This document shows, piece after piece, positions 7,400 to 17,065 of a stretch of DNA of 64,000 nt. Source of the stretch: Salinisphaera dokdonensis (GTDB taxonomy: Bacteria; Pseudomonadota; Gammaproteobacteria; Nevskiales; Salinisphaeraceae); NCBI RefSeq assembly GCF_040361215.1, contig NZ_APND01000001.1, forward strand, positions 496,001 through 560,000. Reading direction: 5' to 3'. The translations under genes and the position numbers were made by a program. Positions within the stretch are counted from its first letter, which is position 1, and each line of letters begins with the position of its first letter. The notes beneath the pieces were generated by a model that had not been told where the DNA came from, ran no database searches, and saw only the letters and a program-made list of their open reading frames with translations.

Positions 7400-8842
7400 A
7401 TGCTGGCTCAAAAGAAACTCTTTTCGGCGATCGCGCTCGCCGGCGTGCTCGTGCTTGGCTTCATCGCGACCAGCGTGATCAGCTATTTCCTGGCCCAGGA
7501 CTCCGTCAGTAACCGCATCGCCCGGGAAACCCTGCCGCTGACCAGCGACAACATCTATTCCGAGATCGAACAGGATCTTCTGCGCTCGGTTCTCATTTCC
7601 TCACTGATGGCGCACGACACCCTGCTACGTGACTGGACGCTGGCCGGCGAAGCCGACCCGGCCCAGATCGTGCGCTATCTCAAGGAAATCCAGCGCAAAC
7701 ACGAGACCACCACGGCCTTCTACGTCTCCGACCAGACCCGCAATTACTATCATGCCGACGGCGTGCTCAAGCAGGTCGCGGCCGACGATGATCAGGACGC
7801 CTGGTATTTTCGCGCCCGAAACATGAACGCGCCCTACGAAATCAATGTCGATACCGACACCGCCGATCCCAGCCGGCTGACCATTTTCGTCAACTATCGC
7901 GTCACCGATTATCAGGATCGCTTCATCGGCGTGACCGGCATTGGCCTGTCGGTTAATGCCGTGGCCCGCCTGATCGCGAGCTACCAGAACCGCTACGGGC
8001 GCGAAATCTACCTCACCGACCGGGAAGGCCACGTCACCCTGCGCGGCCCAGGCTTCGAAGGGCCCGAAACGCTTCGCGAACGGCACGGCATGCAAGGGAT
8101 CGCGACCACCATTCTGACCAACCCGAGCGCATCGGTCAGCTATGAAGGCCATAACGGTCGACAGGTCTATGTGAACAGCCGGCTGATCCCGGAGTTCGAC
8201 TGGTACCTGATCGTCCAGCAGGCTCAATCCTCGGCCGAGGCCCGTGTGCTGGGCGCGCTGCTGATCAATATCGCGGTCGCCCTCGCGATAGCCGCCGTGG
8301 TCGGCGTCATCGGCTGGTTCTCGGTACGCAACTACCAGGCGGGGCTCGAGCAGATGGCCGGCACCGATGCGCTCACCGGCTGCACCACCCGCCGCGTTTT
8401 CGAGGCCATTTTCAACCAGGCGCTCAAGAATGCGTTACGCAATGATGTGCCGCTGTCGCTGCTGGCCATCGATATCGACCGCTTCAAGCAGATCAACGAC
8501 CAGCACGGCCACGCGGCCGGCGATCTGGTGCTGCATACGCTTACCGATATCGTCCGATCGCATCTGCGGGACAACGACACGGTCTGCCGCTGGGGCGGCG
8601 ACGAATTCCTGATCCTGCTGGGCGACTGCACGCTGGCGAACGCCGTGCTGGTGGCCGACACCATTCGCGCGGACGTGGCACGCCACACGATCCGTCCCGG
8701 CGAAGACGCGATCGATTGCACCATCAGCGTCGGCGCGGCTGAGTATCAGAAAGGCGAGGAGCTACGCTCGCTCGTCGCGCGTGCAGACCTCGCCATGTAC
8801 ACCGCCAAGCGCGAAGGCCGCGACCAGGTCGCCAACGCCTGA
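7400..8842 (+). CDS. Membrane diguanylate cyclase (dCache-like sensor + GGDEF)
   Basis: A 480-residue protein. It has an N-terminal membrane anchor (residues 8-30), a periplasmic double-Cache-like sensor (to about 290), a second membrane segment (AVALAIAAVVGVIGWFSV) and a cytoplasmic GGDEF domain. The catalytic motif GGDEF is near residue 400, preceded by RDND, the RxxD inhibitory site at the correct five-residue spacing. It is therefore expected to make c-di-GMP from two GTP with product feedback. The ATG at 7400 is chosen because the signal anchor follows at once. An upstream in-frame GTG at 7295 would add a non-conserved tail and run through the hairpin leader. Confidence 0.92.
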   Translation: MLAQKKLFSAIALAGVLVLGFIATSVISYFLAQDSVSNRIARETLPLTSDNIYSEIEQDLLRSVLISSLMAHDTLLRDWTLAGEADPAQIVRYLKEIQRKHETTTAFYVSDQTRNYYHADGVLKQVAADDDQDAWYFRARNMNAPYEINVDTDTADPSRLTIFVNYRVTDYQDRFIGVTGIGLSVNAVARLIASYQNRYGREIYLTDREGHVTLRGPGFEGPETLRERHGMQGIATTILTNPSASVSYEGHNGRQVYVNSRLIPEFDWYLIVQQAQSSAEARVLGALLINIAVALAIAAVVGVIGWFSVRNYQAGLEQMAGTDALTGCTTRRVFEAIFNQALKNALRNDVPLSLLAIDIDRFKQINDQHGHAAGDLVLHTLTDIVRSHLRDNDTVCRWGGDEFLILLGDCTLANAVLVADTIRADVARHTIRPGEDAIDCTISVGAAEYQKGEELRSLVARADLAMYTAKREGRDQVANA

Positions 8843-8898
8843 TCGGCGCCTACCGCAGCACTATCGGATGTTTGCGCTTCACGCAGCCGCGCGAACGC

Positions 8899-9666
8899 TT
8901 ACTGCGCGTACCAGTCGCGTAGTCGCACTTCGGTTGCGACGTCCGCTGCGGCGACCAGATCGCGGAACTTGTCCGTGTCTTGGCCACGATAGTGGTACGG
9001 ATAAACAACCGCAGGCGCGAAATCCACGACCGCGTCGGCTGCCTGTTCCACGCCCATGGTGTACGGAAGGTTCATGCATACGAAGGCCACATCGATGTTC
9101 TCGAGGGCGCGCATCTCGTCGATGCCTTCGGTGTCGCCGGAGATATAAACCCGTTTGTCACCCAGGGTGAGCACATAACCATTGCCCCAACCCTTGGGAT
9201 GACGTGACTCCGGACCTTGCGGCAGGTTGTACATGGGCAAGGCGTGGATGCCGAGGCCAGCGTCGGTATGCACGGTCTCGCCATTGGCCATCACGGTTTG
9301 CGTCTGGCCGTATTCCTCACCGATCTCGTCGGCTACCGATTGCGGCATCACCACGATGGTGCTGCGAGTGTCGAGGCCGGCGAGCGTGTCGCGATCGAGG
9401 TGATCGCCGTGCGAATGGGTGAGCAGTATCACGTCGGCGGTCTCCAGGCCGGCATAGGATTGCGCGCCACCGGTGGGGTCCACATAGATCGTCTGACCTT
9501 TCCACTCGAGCACGAAACTGGCGTGCTTGATCGGGTACAGCGTTACCGGGCCTTCATCCGTTTCGAGCGCGGTCTCGCCAGCGGGCTTGGCAAGGGAAGG
9601 ATTGGCCGTGACGAAAAGCAGGCCAAGCAGCAGTGCAGCGGTCATTTTCATGGTTGTTCTTTTCAT
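8899..9666 (-). CDS. Periplasmic metallo-beta-lactamase-fold hydrolase
   Basis: A 255-residue protein with a cleavable signal peptide (MKRTTMKMTAALLLGLLFVTANPSLA). The MBL-fold motif LTHSHGDHLD provides the first metal ligands, with further ligands suggested by ALPMYNLP, ISGDTEG and YPYHYRG. The pattern resembles the UPF0173/L-ascorbate-6-phosphate-lactonase-like group of Zn hydrolases, here exported. The start at 9666 follows GAGG and opens the signal peptide. A frame open to 9810 has no ribosome site. The substrate is unknown. The gene stands alone, divergent from the DUF2058 gene. Confidence 0.85.
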   Translation of the reverse strand: MKRTTMKMTAALLLGLLFVTANPSLAKPAGETALETDEGPVTLYPIKHASFVLEWKGQTIYVDPTGGAQSYAGLETADVILLTHSHGDHLDRDTLAGLDTRSTIVVMPQSVADEIGEEYGQTQTVMANGETVHTDAGLGIHALPMYNLPQGPESRHPKGWGNGYVLTLGDKRVYISGDTEGIDEMRALENIDVAFVCMNLPYTMGVEQAADAVVDFAPAVVYPYHYRGQDTDKFRDLVAAADVATEVRLRDWYAQ

Positions 9667-9825
9667 GGAGGAAGCCTCTGTTGGCGAGCGTAATCCGTCT
9701 CGGTTTTCCGCGAATCGATGATCCGCCATTGAATCTACGTCCGCCGGAAGCACGCCGGATTCCGCCCTCGCCCGACGCTTCGATAGAATAGCGCCATCGA
9801 CCGCAGCCACCGAACGAGACCACCG

Positions 9826-10380
9826 ATGGCGAAATCACTACAGGAGCAGTTGCTCCAGTCCGGCATTGCGAAGCCCAAACAGGCCAAGAAGGCCCGCCGC
9901 GAGAAGACACGCCAGGCCCAGGCCGCCCGCCGTGATCCGAAGACAACCGGCGAACAGGACGCATTGGCGCGCGAGATCGCAGCCAAGGATGCCGGCAAGC
10001 GCGACTACGACCGGCGGCTCAACGAGCAGCGCAAGGCGCAGCGCGAGGCGCAGGAAAAGCAGCAGAAGGCTGCGCAGATTGTCGAACAGAATCAGATCAA
10101 GCCCGAGGGCGACGGCGACAACGCCGTGGCCTACAACTACACCGACAAGGGCAAGATCAAACGACTCATGGTCAGCGATGCCCAGCGGCGCAATCTCGCG
10201 GCCGGGCGCATGGCGATCGTGCGCCATCGCGGCAAGGCGGCCCTGGTCACGTCGGCCATCGCCGAGCGCCTGCAGCCGCTTATCCCTAACCGCGTCTGGC
10301 TCGCCGCGCCCGAGGACGATACGCCGGATCCGGACGATCCCTACGCCGCATTCCAGGTCCCCGACGATTTGATGTGGTGA
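9826..10380 (+). CDS. DUF2058 family protein (YaiL-like)
   Basis: A 184-residue, highly charged protein. It opens MAKSLQEQLLQSGIAKPKQAKKARREKTR, the conserved DUF2058 start, has a coiled-coil middle rich in Lys, Arg, Glu and Gln (residues 20-90), and ends in the conserved YNYTDKGKIKRLMVS plus RHRGKAALVTSAIAERL segment. E. coli YaiL belongs here and is described as nucleoprotein- or polynucleotide-associated; its precise role is unknown. The length matches the family. Confidence 0.88.
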   Translation: MAKSLQEQLLQSGIAKPKQAKKARREKTRQAQAARRDPKTTGEQDALAREIAAKDAGKRDYDRRLNEQRKAQREAQEKQQKAAQIVEQNQIKPEGDGDNAVAYNYTDKGKIKRLMVSDAQRRNLAAGRMAIVRHRGKAALVTSAIAERLQPLIPNRVWLAAPEDDTPDPDDPYAAFQVPDDLMW

Positions 10381-10407
10381 ACATCGGCGGGCGTACGCGC
10401 CCGCCGT

Positions 10408-11253
10408 TCAGACAAAGGCACCGGACCAGTCGCGAATGACCCGGGTGACGGCGACCGGGCTGCGTGCCCAACGAAAGTGATCGGCGCGTTCACCGAGGGT
10501 AGCCGCATCCAGTGTTTTCTCGGTCAGGCGCGCGCTGACGAATTTCTGCGTGACTGCTTCGACGGATGATGCCGGCGCGAATGAATCGTCAGCCAGACGA
10601 ATAGCAAGCACGCGTGACGAGTAGCCAGCGATCCGGGCGTCCAGATTCTCGTCGAGGCCAGAGGCGCGATAACGATTTTGGCAGGCCAGCACCCGCCAGT
10701 CGTCCATCACCGAACGCGCTTCATCGCCACCGAAACCAATACGCCGTCCCGGGTAATAGCCCAGGCACAGATGGCAGACCGGTATCGCGGCAATCAGAAA
10801 GTACAGCTTCCGACGCATCGCGCCATGAAACGCCCCGCGCCATGGGCTGCCGGTCGCGACCAGAATGAGACCGTCGACACGCTGCGGATAGAGTCCGGTA
10901 GCCATTGCCGCATAGTGGCCGCCCAGGCTGTGGCCCATGAGATAGAGCGGCGCGCCTTCCGAGCGCGCCCAAGACATTACAGCCGGCAAATCATTGCGTA
11001 GCACCTCGGCGAACCCCCAGTCGCTTTGGCGCGAAGGCCGCAATTCGCTTTCGCCGTGGCCGCGCTGCTCGACAAGCGATACATTGAAGCCTTCGTGCGC
11101 CAGTCGCTCGCAGAGTCCCGTATAGAAACGCCCGGCAAGGCCGAGTGCGGCCATCACGACAATCACCGGCGCGCCATCGCGGCCGGCAAACCAGGTGACG
11201 GGCACGGTATAGCCCGACGGCGTTGGCACGCCACGCGTTACCCCCGTGTCCAT
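10408..11253 (-). CDS. Alpha/beta hydrolase
   Basis: A 281-residue cytoplasmic alpha/beta-hydrolase. The nucleophile elbow GHSLGG lies near residue 110, preceded by the oxyanion region ALGLAGRFY and the LVEQRGHGES strand. A candidate catalytic acid is in RLADDSFAPASS, and the His is in ERADHFRW. The overall pattern is that of serine esterase/lipase-type hydrolases (COG4757-like). The substrate is not predictable. The ribosome site is AGGATGA. No signal peptide is present, unlike the larger hydrolase next to it on the same strand. Confidence 0.85.
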   Translation of the reverse strand: MDTGVTRGVPTPSGYTVPVTWFAGRDGAPVIVVMAALGLAGRFYTGLCERLAHEGFNVSLVEQRGHGESELRPSRQSDWGFAEVLRNDLPAVMSWARSEGAPLYLMGHSLGGHYAAMATGLYPQRVDGLILVATGSPWRGAFHGAMRRKLYFLIAAIPVCHLCLGYYPGRRIGFGGDEARSVMDDWRVLACQNRYRASGLDENLDARIAGYSSRVLAIRLADDSFAPASSVEAVTQKFVSARLTEKTLDAATLGERADHFRWARSPVAVTRVIRDWSGAFV

Positions 11254-11383
11254 TCATCCTCTCCTAACGCACGGCACGCCCGGAGATACCGAGGTCGCTA
11301 GCGCGTTTTATTGCTGTATTGCGCTACGGCCATGAAAGCCTGCCACTCCTTTCGTTGCAACCCGGCGGCACGCGGACGGCGCG

Positions 11384-13189
11384 TCAGGGGGCTTCGGGCA
11401 ACACGCCAAGCAGAGGCAGATTCACAACGCCCGACACGCGCACCGTGGTGTTCTGCAGGTTGCGATTGAACTGGAGCGGATACTGCGGCAATGCGGTACC
11501 GGAGACGATGAGCTGTATCTCGTCACCGGCATTCAATCGCTCCGCGATACCGTGCAATTCGATCTCGTGTTCGCCGAGGCCACGTACCGGGCGCACCTGA
11601 TCGTCGATGATCTCCAGATTACCCGGCTGACCCGCGCGGCCGCGGGCCAGCGCCACGAAAATAATGGCGTCGCCATCGGGGTCGCCAATGACCGGCGGCG
11701 GCTCGATCGTGATCGTGGCGGTCGGAATACCGGCGACGACCTCGCCCTGTTCCTCTGCGGTATAGAGCGTGACCGGTACACCCGTGGGCAGCGCGAGCGC
11801 CCCCTGGGCGACTGTCATGTCGAATGCCGGCGTGGCCGTGCCGCCGACGGTGACCTCGTCGACGACTACACCGCGTCCCGTGCCATCCGTGACCAGGCAA
11901 TGCTCGGGCAGATTCTCGACATACGCGATCGCCTGTGGATCGCGCTTGAGCTTGGCATCGAACCAGTTCATCGACAGCGTGAACTCGTCGAGCGATCCAC
12001 ACTGGAACAGGCCGGCATTGCGAATATCGGGCGGCGTGAGCAGGATCGAGCCGCCGCTGGGCAGCACATGCCCGACCGGATAGGTATACAGGCGCACGTC
12101 GCCGCCGGCATCTTCCATGCACTGATAGTTCGCCAGCGCTTCGTTCATGTTGAACAACACGTCGAACGAGCCCTGCAGGAACAACGCATCGACCGGCGGC
12201 GGCGAATCGGACGCCACCGTGCGTCCGGGCTGATCGATGTTCTCGCAGAAATAACGATTGCTGTGGTAGGTGAATTCCTGCTGTGCCGAATCACCGATCG
12301 TGCCGGTCGCCAGACCTTGAGTCAGTGCATTGACGAACTGCTCGTCCAGAAATGAGCCGCCGGTGCCCGACAAGCCGGTCAGCGCCGTCGCGTAGCCTGA
12401 CTTGGGCACGTTGCCGACGTTGAGGCTGTAGTTGAGGTCGTACCAGGTGATCTGCGGAATGATCGCGTCGAGGCGCTTGCGCGGATCGACGTTATTCAGC
12501 AGCAGCTGATAACCGCCACCGTAGGAGCCGCCCCGCGCGCCCAGCACGAGGTTGTCGTCGCGGTAGGCAAGCCAGTCGAGATTGGCTTCGGCCCAGTCGA
12601 CGATCTGGACCAGATAGCGGCCCTCGATCTCCGGATCGAGCACCCGCACGCTGCCAGTGGACTGGCCGAAACCGCGCTGGTCGATGGATATCTCGCCGTA
12701 GCCGGCCTGCAGGTAAGCCTGCGGCGGGCCGACGATGCTGATCCCCGGCTGGTTGGACAGCGGCGTGTCTCGACCCAGCGCCGGAATACGCTGGGCGCCG
12801 AAGCCGTGGCCGAACAGCAGTAGAGGGTAAGCTTCCCCGCCGACCAGCGTTTCAGGCTCGTGCACGGTAAACGCGATGGTTTCGCCGTCGAAACCGGTAA
12901 GCGTGACGTCGTAACTGATGCCGGCGCGCTGCTCGTCCTCGCCCGGTCCCGGCTCACCCTGGCCGTCCGGTTCCGGCAATAGGGGCGGATCGGAGTCGTC
13001 GCCCTCGGATTCGTCGGGCAGCGGCGGCGCCTCTTCGTCGGTATCGTCGGGCTCGCCTGCTTCCAGCGACGGCGTACCCGCGCTACTGCTCCCGTCGTCG
13101 AGCACCACGTCTGCCTCATCCTTGCAGCCGACCAGCGCCAGGCTGATCACCAGCAGCGCCGCCCAGGCGATCCATCGAATCCGGTCCAT
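11384..13189 (-). CDS. Lipoprotein peptidase S15/CocE-NonD-type hydrolase
   Basis: A 601-residue lipoprotein. Its signal peptide has lipobox ALVGC and is followed by an acidic, Pro-rich linker (residues 25-95, runs of D/E/P/G) that probably spaces the enzyme from the membrane. The catalytic domain holds LLLFGHGFGA, SIDQRGFGQSTG and the nucleophile elbow GARGGSYGGGYQ, as in the CocE/NonD and X-Pro dipeptidyl-peptidase group. A His candidate lies in TYPVGHVLPSGG. A C-terminal beta domain (from about 430) resembles the jelly roll of that family. It should act on esters or peptides at the cell surface or in the periplasm. GGGAGAGG precedes the ATG. Confidence 0.82.
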   Translation of the reverse strand: MDRIRWIAWAALLVISLALVGCKDEADVVLDDGSSSAGTPSLEAGEPDDTDEEAPPLPDESEGDDSDPPLLPEPDGQGEPGPGEDEQRAGISYDVTLTGFDGETIAFTVHEPETLVGGEAYPLLLFGHGFGAQRIPALGRDTPLSNQPGISIVGPPQAYLQAGYGEISIDQRGFGQSTGSVRVLDPEIEGRYLVQIVDWAEANLDWLAYRDDNLVLGARGGSYGGGYQLLLNNVDPRKRLDAIIPQITWYDLNYSLNVGNVPKSGYATALTGLSGTGGSFLDEQFVNALTQGLATGTIGDSAQQEFTYHSNRYFCENIDQPGRTVASDSPPPVDALFLQGSFDVLFNMNEALANYQCMEDAGGDVRLYTYPVGHVLPSGGSILLTPPDIRNAGLFQCGSLDEFTLSMNWFDAKLKRDPQAIAYVENLPEHCLVTDGTGRGVVVDEVTVGGTATPAFDMTVAQGALALPTGVPVTLYTAEEQGEVVAGIPTATITIEPPPVIGDPDGDAIIFVALARGRAGQPGNLEIIDDQVRPVRGLGEHEIELHGIAERLNAGDEIQLIVSGTALPQYPLQFNRNLQNTTVRVSGVVNLPLLGVLPEAP

Positions 13190-13408
13190 ATCCCTCTCCC
13201 CTAGTTCGCGATCCGGCGCGGCAACTCTTACAGCCCCCTGCCTTCGTCAGACATTAGAACCGGGGTTTCGGCATTTCGACAAGTTCTCTTTTCCGACGAC
13301 GCGGGCGAACGTTCACATCCCGAGTGGTTATTTTCGTGATCGCGGTAAGGAATTCCGGCCCTCGCCGGTCTACTCTTCCATGAACGCTCGCATACCCCGG
13401 GAACGCCG

Positions 13409-13927
13409 ATGATGGGCGCAAAGCAAAGACGCTTCGATGCGCTGATCGGGGCGTTGACCGACGATCTGTTCCGCTATGCCTGCTGGCTCAGCGGCGATCG
13501 CCATACGGCCGAGGATCTGGTCCAGGAAACACTCATCCGCGCCTGGCGATTCATGGATTCGCTCCACGACACGAGTGCGGTAAAGGCCTGGCTGATCACT
13601 ACGCTGCGGCGCGAACACGCCCGTCTCTACGAGCGCAAGCGCTTCGACTACGCCGACAACGACCTGATGGCCCTTGCCGACCCGAATCCCGACGACCTGG
13701 AAGCACACACCGAGCAACAGTGGCTGCGCGAACGTATCCGCGCCCTCCAGCCCGAGTACCGCGAACCGCTGGCCTTGCAGGTCATCCTGGGCTGCAGCGT
13801 GCGCGAGATCGCAATCGCGATGGAGCTTTCCGAGAATGTCGTCACCCAACGCCTGTTCAGAGCCCGCAAGAAACTGATGCAACAGATCGACAACAGCGCC
13901 GGTACGCGCCTGGAGCGTGTGCGATGA
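13409..13927 (+). CDS. ECF-type RNA polymerase sigma factor
   Basis: A 172-residue sigma-70 family factor of the extracytoplasmic type. Region 2 reads FRYACWLSGDRHTAEDLVQETLIRAWRF with the typical AEDLVQ(E/D)T motif. Region 4 has LQPEYREPLALQVILGCSVREIAIAMELSENVVTQRLFRARKKL, the -35-binding helix-turn-helix. It overlaps the following anti-sigma gene by 4 bp (ATGA), the usual arrangement for a sigma/anti-sigma pair. Its stimulus is not evident. Confidence 0.93.
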   Translation: MMGAKQRRFDALIGALTDDLFRYACWLSGDRHTAEDLVQETLIRAWRFMDSLHDTSAVKAWLITTLRREHARLYERKRFDYADNDLMALADPNPDDLEAHTEQQWLRERIRALQPEYREPLALQVILGCSVREIAIAMELSENVVTQRLFRARKKLMQQIDNSAGTRLERVR

Positions 13928-14595
13928 ACTGTATGGATTGCCGTCGCCAGTTATTGACCACACCACAGGTGCGCGATGCCGAGATCGCGGCCCACTTGGC
14001 TGAATGCCCGGGCTGCGCACGGCTGGCGCGTGAGCAGAGCGGTTTCGAGCATCAGCTGGCCGCGGCCATGCGCGTGCCGGTACCCGAGAACCTGCACGAC
14101 CGTGTTCGCTTTGCGGCGAGCATGCGGCGGCGCCGGCCGGCCCGCTGGTTCGCGGCAGCGGCTGCGATAGGCGTAGTGGCCGTGAGCCTGACGCTGGGCG
14201 GCTGGGAGTACCGCACCAGTACACAGCTGGCGCGTGGAATGCAGACAACGCCCGCTGCAGCTCAGTCGGTCACCGATCCGCGCCTCGCTCGGCTCGAAGG
14301 CCGGCTCGAAGCGTTTCTTGAAGCCGAGAACATGGGCACGATCGTATCCGCTCGTGAACGGCCGATGCTCGGCCGGCGCGCAGCGGAATTCGAGATCGTG
14401 CACGGCGATGAGCGTGCCAGCGTTTTCATGGTGCCAGACACCTGGCTGGCCACCACCCACGACGTCGAAGCCAACGGCATGCCCGGCATGCTCATTCCAT
14501 TCGACGGCGGCGTGATCGGCGTGTTCTGCCCGGATCGCGAGATGCTTCGCCGCTTCGCGGCCAACGTGCGGGCCTCCATGAGCCTGCGCGGTTGA
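13924..14595 (+). CDS. Anti-sigma factor (DUF3379-like, zinc-finger type N-terminus)
   Basis: A 223-residue single-pass membrane protein. The cytoplasmic N-terminus has Cys pairs (MNCMDC) and HLAECPGCARL, an HxxxCxxC pattern as in zinc-containing anti-sigma domains. One membrane helix follows at about residues 75-92 (WFAAAAAIGVVAVSLTLGG), then a periplasmic domain. It starts within the stop codon of the ECF sigma gene and so should bind and hold that sigma factor at the inner membrane. The resemblance to DUF3379 is by pattern only. Confidence 0.82.
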   Translation: MNCMDCRRQLLTTPQVRDAEIAAHLAECPGCARLAREQSGFEHQLAAAMRVPVPENLHDRVRFAASMRRRRPARWFAAAAAIGVVAVSLTLGGWEYRTSTQLARGMQTTPAAAQSVTDPRLARLEGRLEAFLEAENMGTIVSARERPMLGRRAAEFEIVHGDERASVFMVPDTWLATTHDVEANGMPGMLIPFDGGVIGVFCPDREMLRRFAANVRASMSLRG

Positions 14596-14855
14596 TCAAC
14601 GAGGCCGAAGCAAACCCATTGGCCGATCGTCGGTAATGAAAACCGTGTTGTCCCGGTCTACTAACCAAGAGACTCGGAAATCCATTGGCCGGACCCCGTG
14701 ATGCACTTGGTCCACGGCGCGCTGAGCGGATGACCGATCTCCCCCTGACCCGGCCATCAGCATTCCCTTTAGCAACACGCCCCCAGGCAGTTCTCGACAC
14801 CTCGGCGACCTCTTGGCTTCGCTGATGTTCAAACAACCCACACCAGGAGACGACC

Positions 14856-15209
14856 ATGAAGAACAAGACCACGCTGATCACCGCCGCTCTGCTCGGCGGC
14901 CTCGCATTCTCGGGCGCCGCGCTCGCCGACGATCAGGCCGCGCTCACCGATACCAACGCTTATATCGTCCTGGCGCAGGCGGAAGCCGTCGAGGACTACA
15001 ATTCGCTATTCGCCGAACAGATGATGAGCAATCACGACGAGCTGATGCCGATGCTGGACAAGGACGGCGACGGCATGTGCTCACGCGACGAATTCATGCA
15101 GGCGCATGACCGTATTTTCCGCGCCGTCGACGCCAACAACGACGGCATGCTCAGCGAGGCCGAGATGGCGCGCGTAGAGGAGTCGCTCGGCAAGACCGCA
15201 GTCAACTGA
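14856..15209 (+). CDS. Periplasmic EF-hand protein
   Basis: A 117-residue protein with a signal peptide (MKNKTTLITAALLGGLAFSGAALA). It has two EF-hand loops, DKDGDGMCSRDEF and DANNDGMLSEAEM, with Asp/Asn ligands and the position-12 Glu. It is expected to bind Ca2+ in the periplasm. It lies downstream of the sigma/anti-sigma pair after a 260-bp gap and could be a target of that sigma factor, which is inference. A strong AGGAGA ribosome site precedes the ATG. Confidence 0.85.
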   Translation: MKNKTTLITAALLGGLAFSGAALADDQAALTDTNAYIVLAQAEAVEDYNSLFAEQMMSNHDELMPMLDKDGDGMCSRDEFMQAHDRIFRAVDANNDGMLSEAEMARVEESLGKTAVN

Positions 15210-15230
15210 GCGTCCGCGGCCTGACCGATG

Positions 15231-15247
15231 CCCGGCTATATGCCGGG
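15231..15247. terminator. Possible bidirectional terminator hairpin
   Basis: CCCGGC (15231-15236), TATAT, GCCGGG (15242-15247) lies between the convergent EF-hand and sigma-54 activator genes. There is no clear T-run, so termination strength is uncertain. Confidence 0.35.
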
Positions 15248-15286
15248 TATCGGTTCTCCACGCTTCGCGCATCGGGCGGATCGTGT

Positions 15287-16969
15287 TCAGCGCGTCGGCC
15301 CCTGGCCGTTGAGTTTTCGAACCACGGTTGACTGGCTGATGTTCAACCGCGCGGCCACCGAACGCGTGGTGCCATATTTCTTTAGCGCACGCTCGATCAG
15401 GCGGGATTCAAAACGGGCGACACGCTGACGATAGTCGAGGCCCTCCTCTTCCGATCTATCCGGTGCGGGCAGGATCTGCGATGGCAAATCGTCGGTCTCG
15501 ATAAGCACGTCTGCAGTGGTCACGACCAGACGCTCGATGATGTTGCGCAGTTCGCGCACGTTACCGGGCCAGTTGTATTCCAGCAGATGACCCAGCGCCG
15601 ATTCGGATATGCGTTTTTCGAATCCGTAGCGGCTGTTGAACTCGTCAAGATATTGCCGGATCAACGGCAGCACATCCTCGCGACGCGACTTGAGCGGCGG
15701 AATCGCGATTCGAACCACGTTGAGCCGATAGTAAAGATCACTGCGAAACAGCCGCTCTTCGACCATGGCTTCGAGATCGACATTAGTGGCGGCGATGATC
15801 CGCAGGTCCACTTCTATACTGCGCGTGCCGCCGACCCGCGAGAAACTGCGGTCCTGCAGCACCTGAAGAATCTTGACCTGCAGATCGAGCGGCAACTCGC
15901 CAACCTCATCCAGGAACAGCGTGCCACCGCTGGCAGTCTCGACCAGGCCGACCTTGCCCTGACGCAACGCGCCGGTGAATGCGCCACTTTCGTAGCCGAA
16001 CAGCTCGGACTCGAGCAGCTCTCGCGGAATCGCTCCGCAATTGATCTTGATGAAAGGCCCCGACACGCGATGACTTTCCCGGTGCACGAAGCGCGCAATC
16101 ACTTCCTTGCCCACCCCGGATTCACCGGTGATCAGAATCGTCGTGTCCACCTTCGCGACTCGTGCGGATAGCGCTGCAATACGCTTCATCTCGGCGCTGT
16201 CGAGCACGACGCCACCCAGTTTTAGATTCTCCAGTCGCAACTCGTAGGCTTCGGATTCCATACGCCGCACATGATCCCGAGCACGCGCCAACTCCTCCTG
16301 CAGTTCCAACAGCTCGGTCGTGTCGCGTGAGTTGATGATCACCTTGCGCACATGCCCTTCCGCGTCCAGCAGCGGGATACCGGTGACCATGATCGTCTTG
16401 CCGGCGTGCGTGTGTTGCACGGCAGTCACGCGCTGGCGCTCGGCGATGATGCGCGCGCCGATGACCGGTTTGATCAACCCCTGCTCCTCGAACTCGGAAA
16501 CGTGACGGCCGACCATGTTCTCGGCCTTGAGGTCGTAGTTGCGCTCACAGCCTTCGTTGACCATCAGCGTCCGACCGTCGCCATCGACGATGAAAATGCC
16601 GTCGAAGGAGTTGCGAAAGATCTCCTGGAAGTCGTTGCATAGCTGATCGAGTTGCGAAAACGACGGCGCGATCCGGTCCAGCAGGGACACGGGCACGAGC
16701 ACGACCGCTCTTTGCTCATCGTGGATCGACCAGCTATACAGCAAGCATCGACACGGGCCGATCGAAATCGCCTCGGCCGGCGGCGCCGACCCGGCCAGAA
16801 CATCTGAAAGCAACGGGTGGCTTTCGGCGAGTGCCGCCAGATGTTCCGGCAGGAACTGGACGATGTCGCGTGCCGCGGCGTTGGCATAGAGGCTTCCCCC
16901 GGCTTCGGCAGCGAGTACCGCGAAGGGAAGTTGCTCCAGCAGCGTTGCCGCGCTGTATTGATCCTGCAT
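15287..16969 (-). CDS. Sigma-54-dependent transcriptional activator with PAS domain (DehR-like by context)
   Basis: A 560-residue activator. The N-terminal sensory part (1-235) includes a PAS domain (NSFDGIFIVDGDGRTLMVNEGCERNYDLKAE region). It is joined by a coiled-coil linker to a full AAA+ domain: Walker A GESGVGKE, the sigma-54 contact GAFTGA near residue 327, and Walker B GGTLFLDEVGEL. The C-terminus is a Fis-type helix-turn-helix (TTRSVAARLNISQSTVVRK). The ATG at 16969 follows TTGGAG; an in-frame TTG at 16981 lacks a separate site. It is divergent from the symporter/dehalogenase genes, whose promoter is of sigma-54 type, so it is very likely their activator. In Pseudomonas putida PP3 a sigma-54 activator, DehR, similarly controls dehI. 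Confidence 0.93.
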   Translation of the reverse strand: MQDQYSAATLLEQLPFAVLAAEAGGSLYANAAARDIVQFLPEHLAALAESHPLLSDVLAGSAPPAEAISIGPCRCLLYSWSIHDEQRAVVLVPVSLLDRIAPSFSQLDQLCNDFQEIFRNSFDGIFIVDGDGRTLMVNEGCERNYDLKAENMVGRHVSEFEEQGLIKPVIGARIIAERQRVTAVQHTHAGKTIMVTGIPLLDAEGHVRKVIINSRDTTELLELQEELARARDHVRRMESEAYELRLENLKLGGVVLDSAEMKRIAALSARVAKVDTTILITGESGVGKEVIARFVHRESHRVSGPFIKINCGAIPRELLESELFGYESGAFTGALRQGKVGLVETASGGTLFLDEVGELPLDLQVKILQVLQDRSFSRVGGTRSIEVDLRIIAATNVDLEAMVEERLFRSDLYYRLNVVRIAIPPLKSRREDVLPLIRQYLDEFNSRYGFEKRISESALGHLLEYNWPGNVRELRNIIERLVVTTADVLIETDDLPSQILPAPDRSEEEGLDYRQRVARFESRLIERALKKYGTTRSVAARLNISQSTVVRKLNGQGPTR

Positions 16970-17065
16970 CGAGTACTCCAACGCGGCCGCCGGTGTATAC
17001 CGGAGCCTTGAGGCGAATACGGACTCGCCAGCGACTAGCGAGGCCGCGCCTCGTTTGAGTCAATA

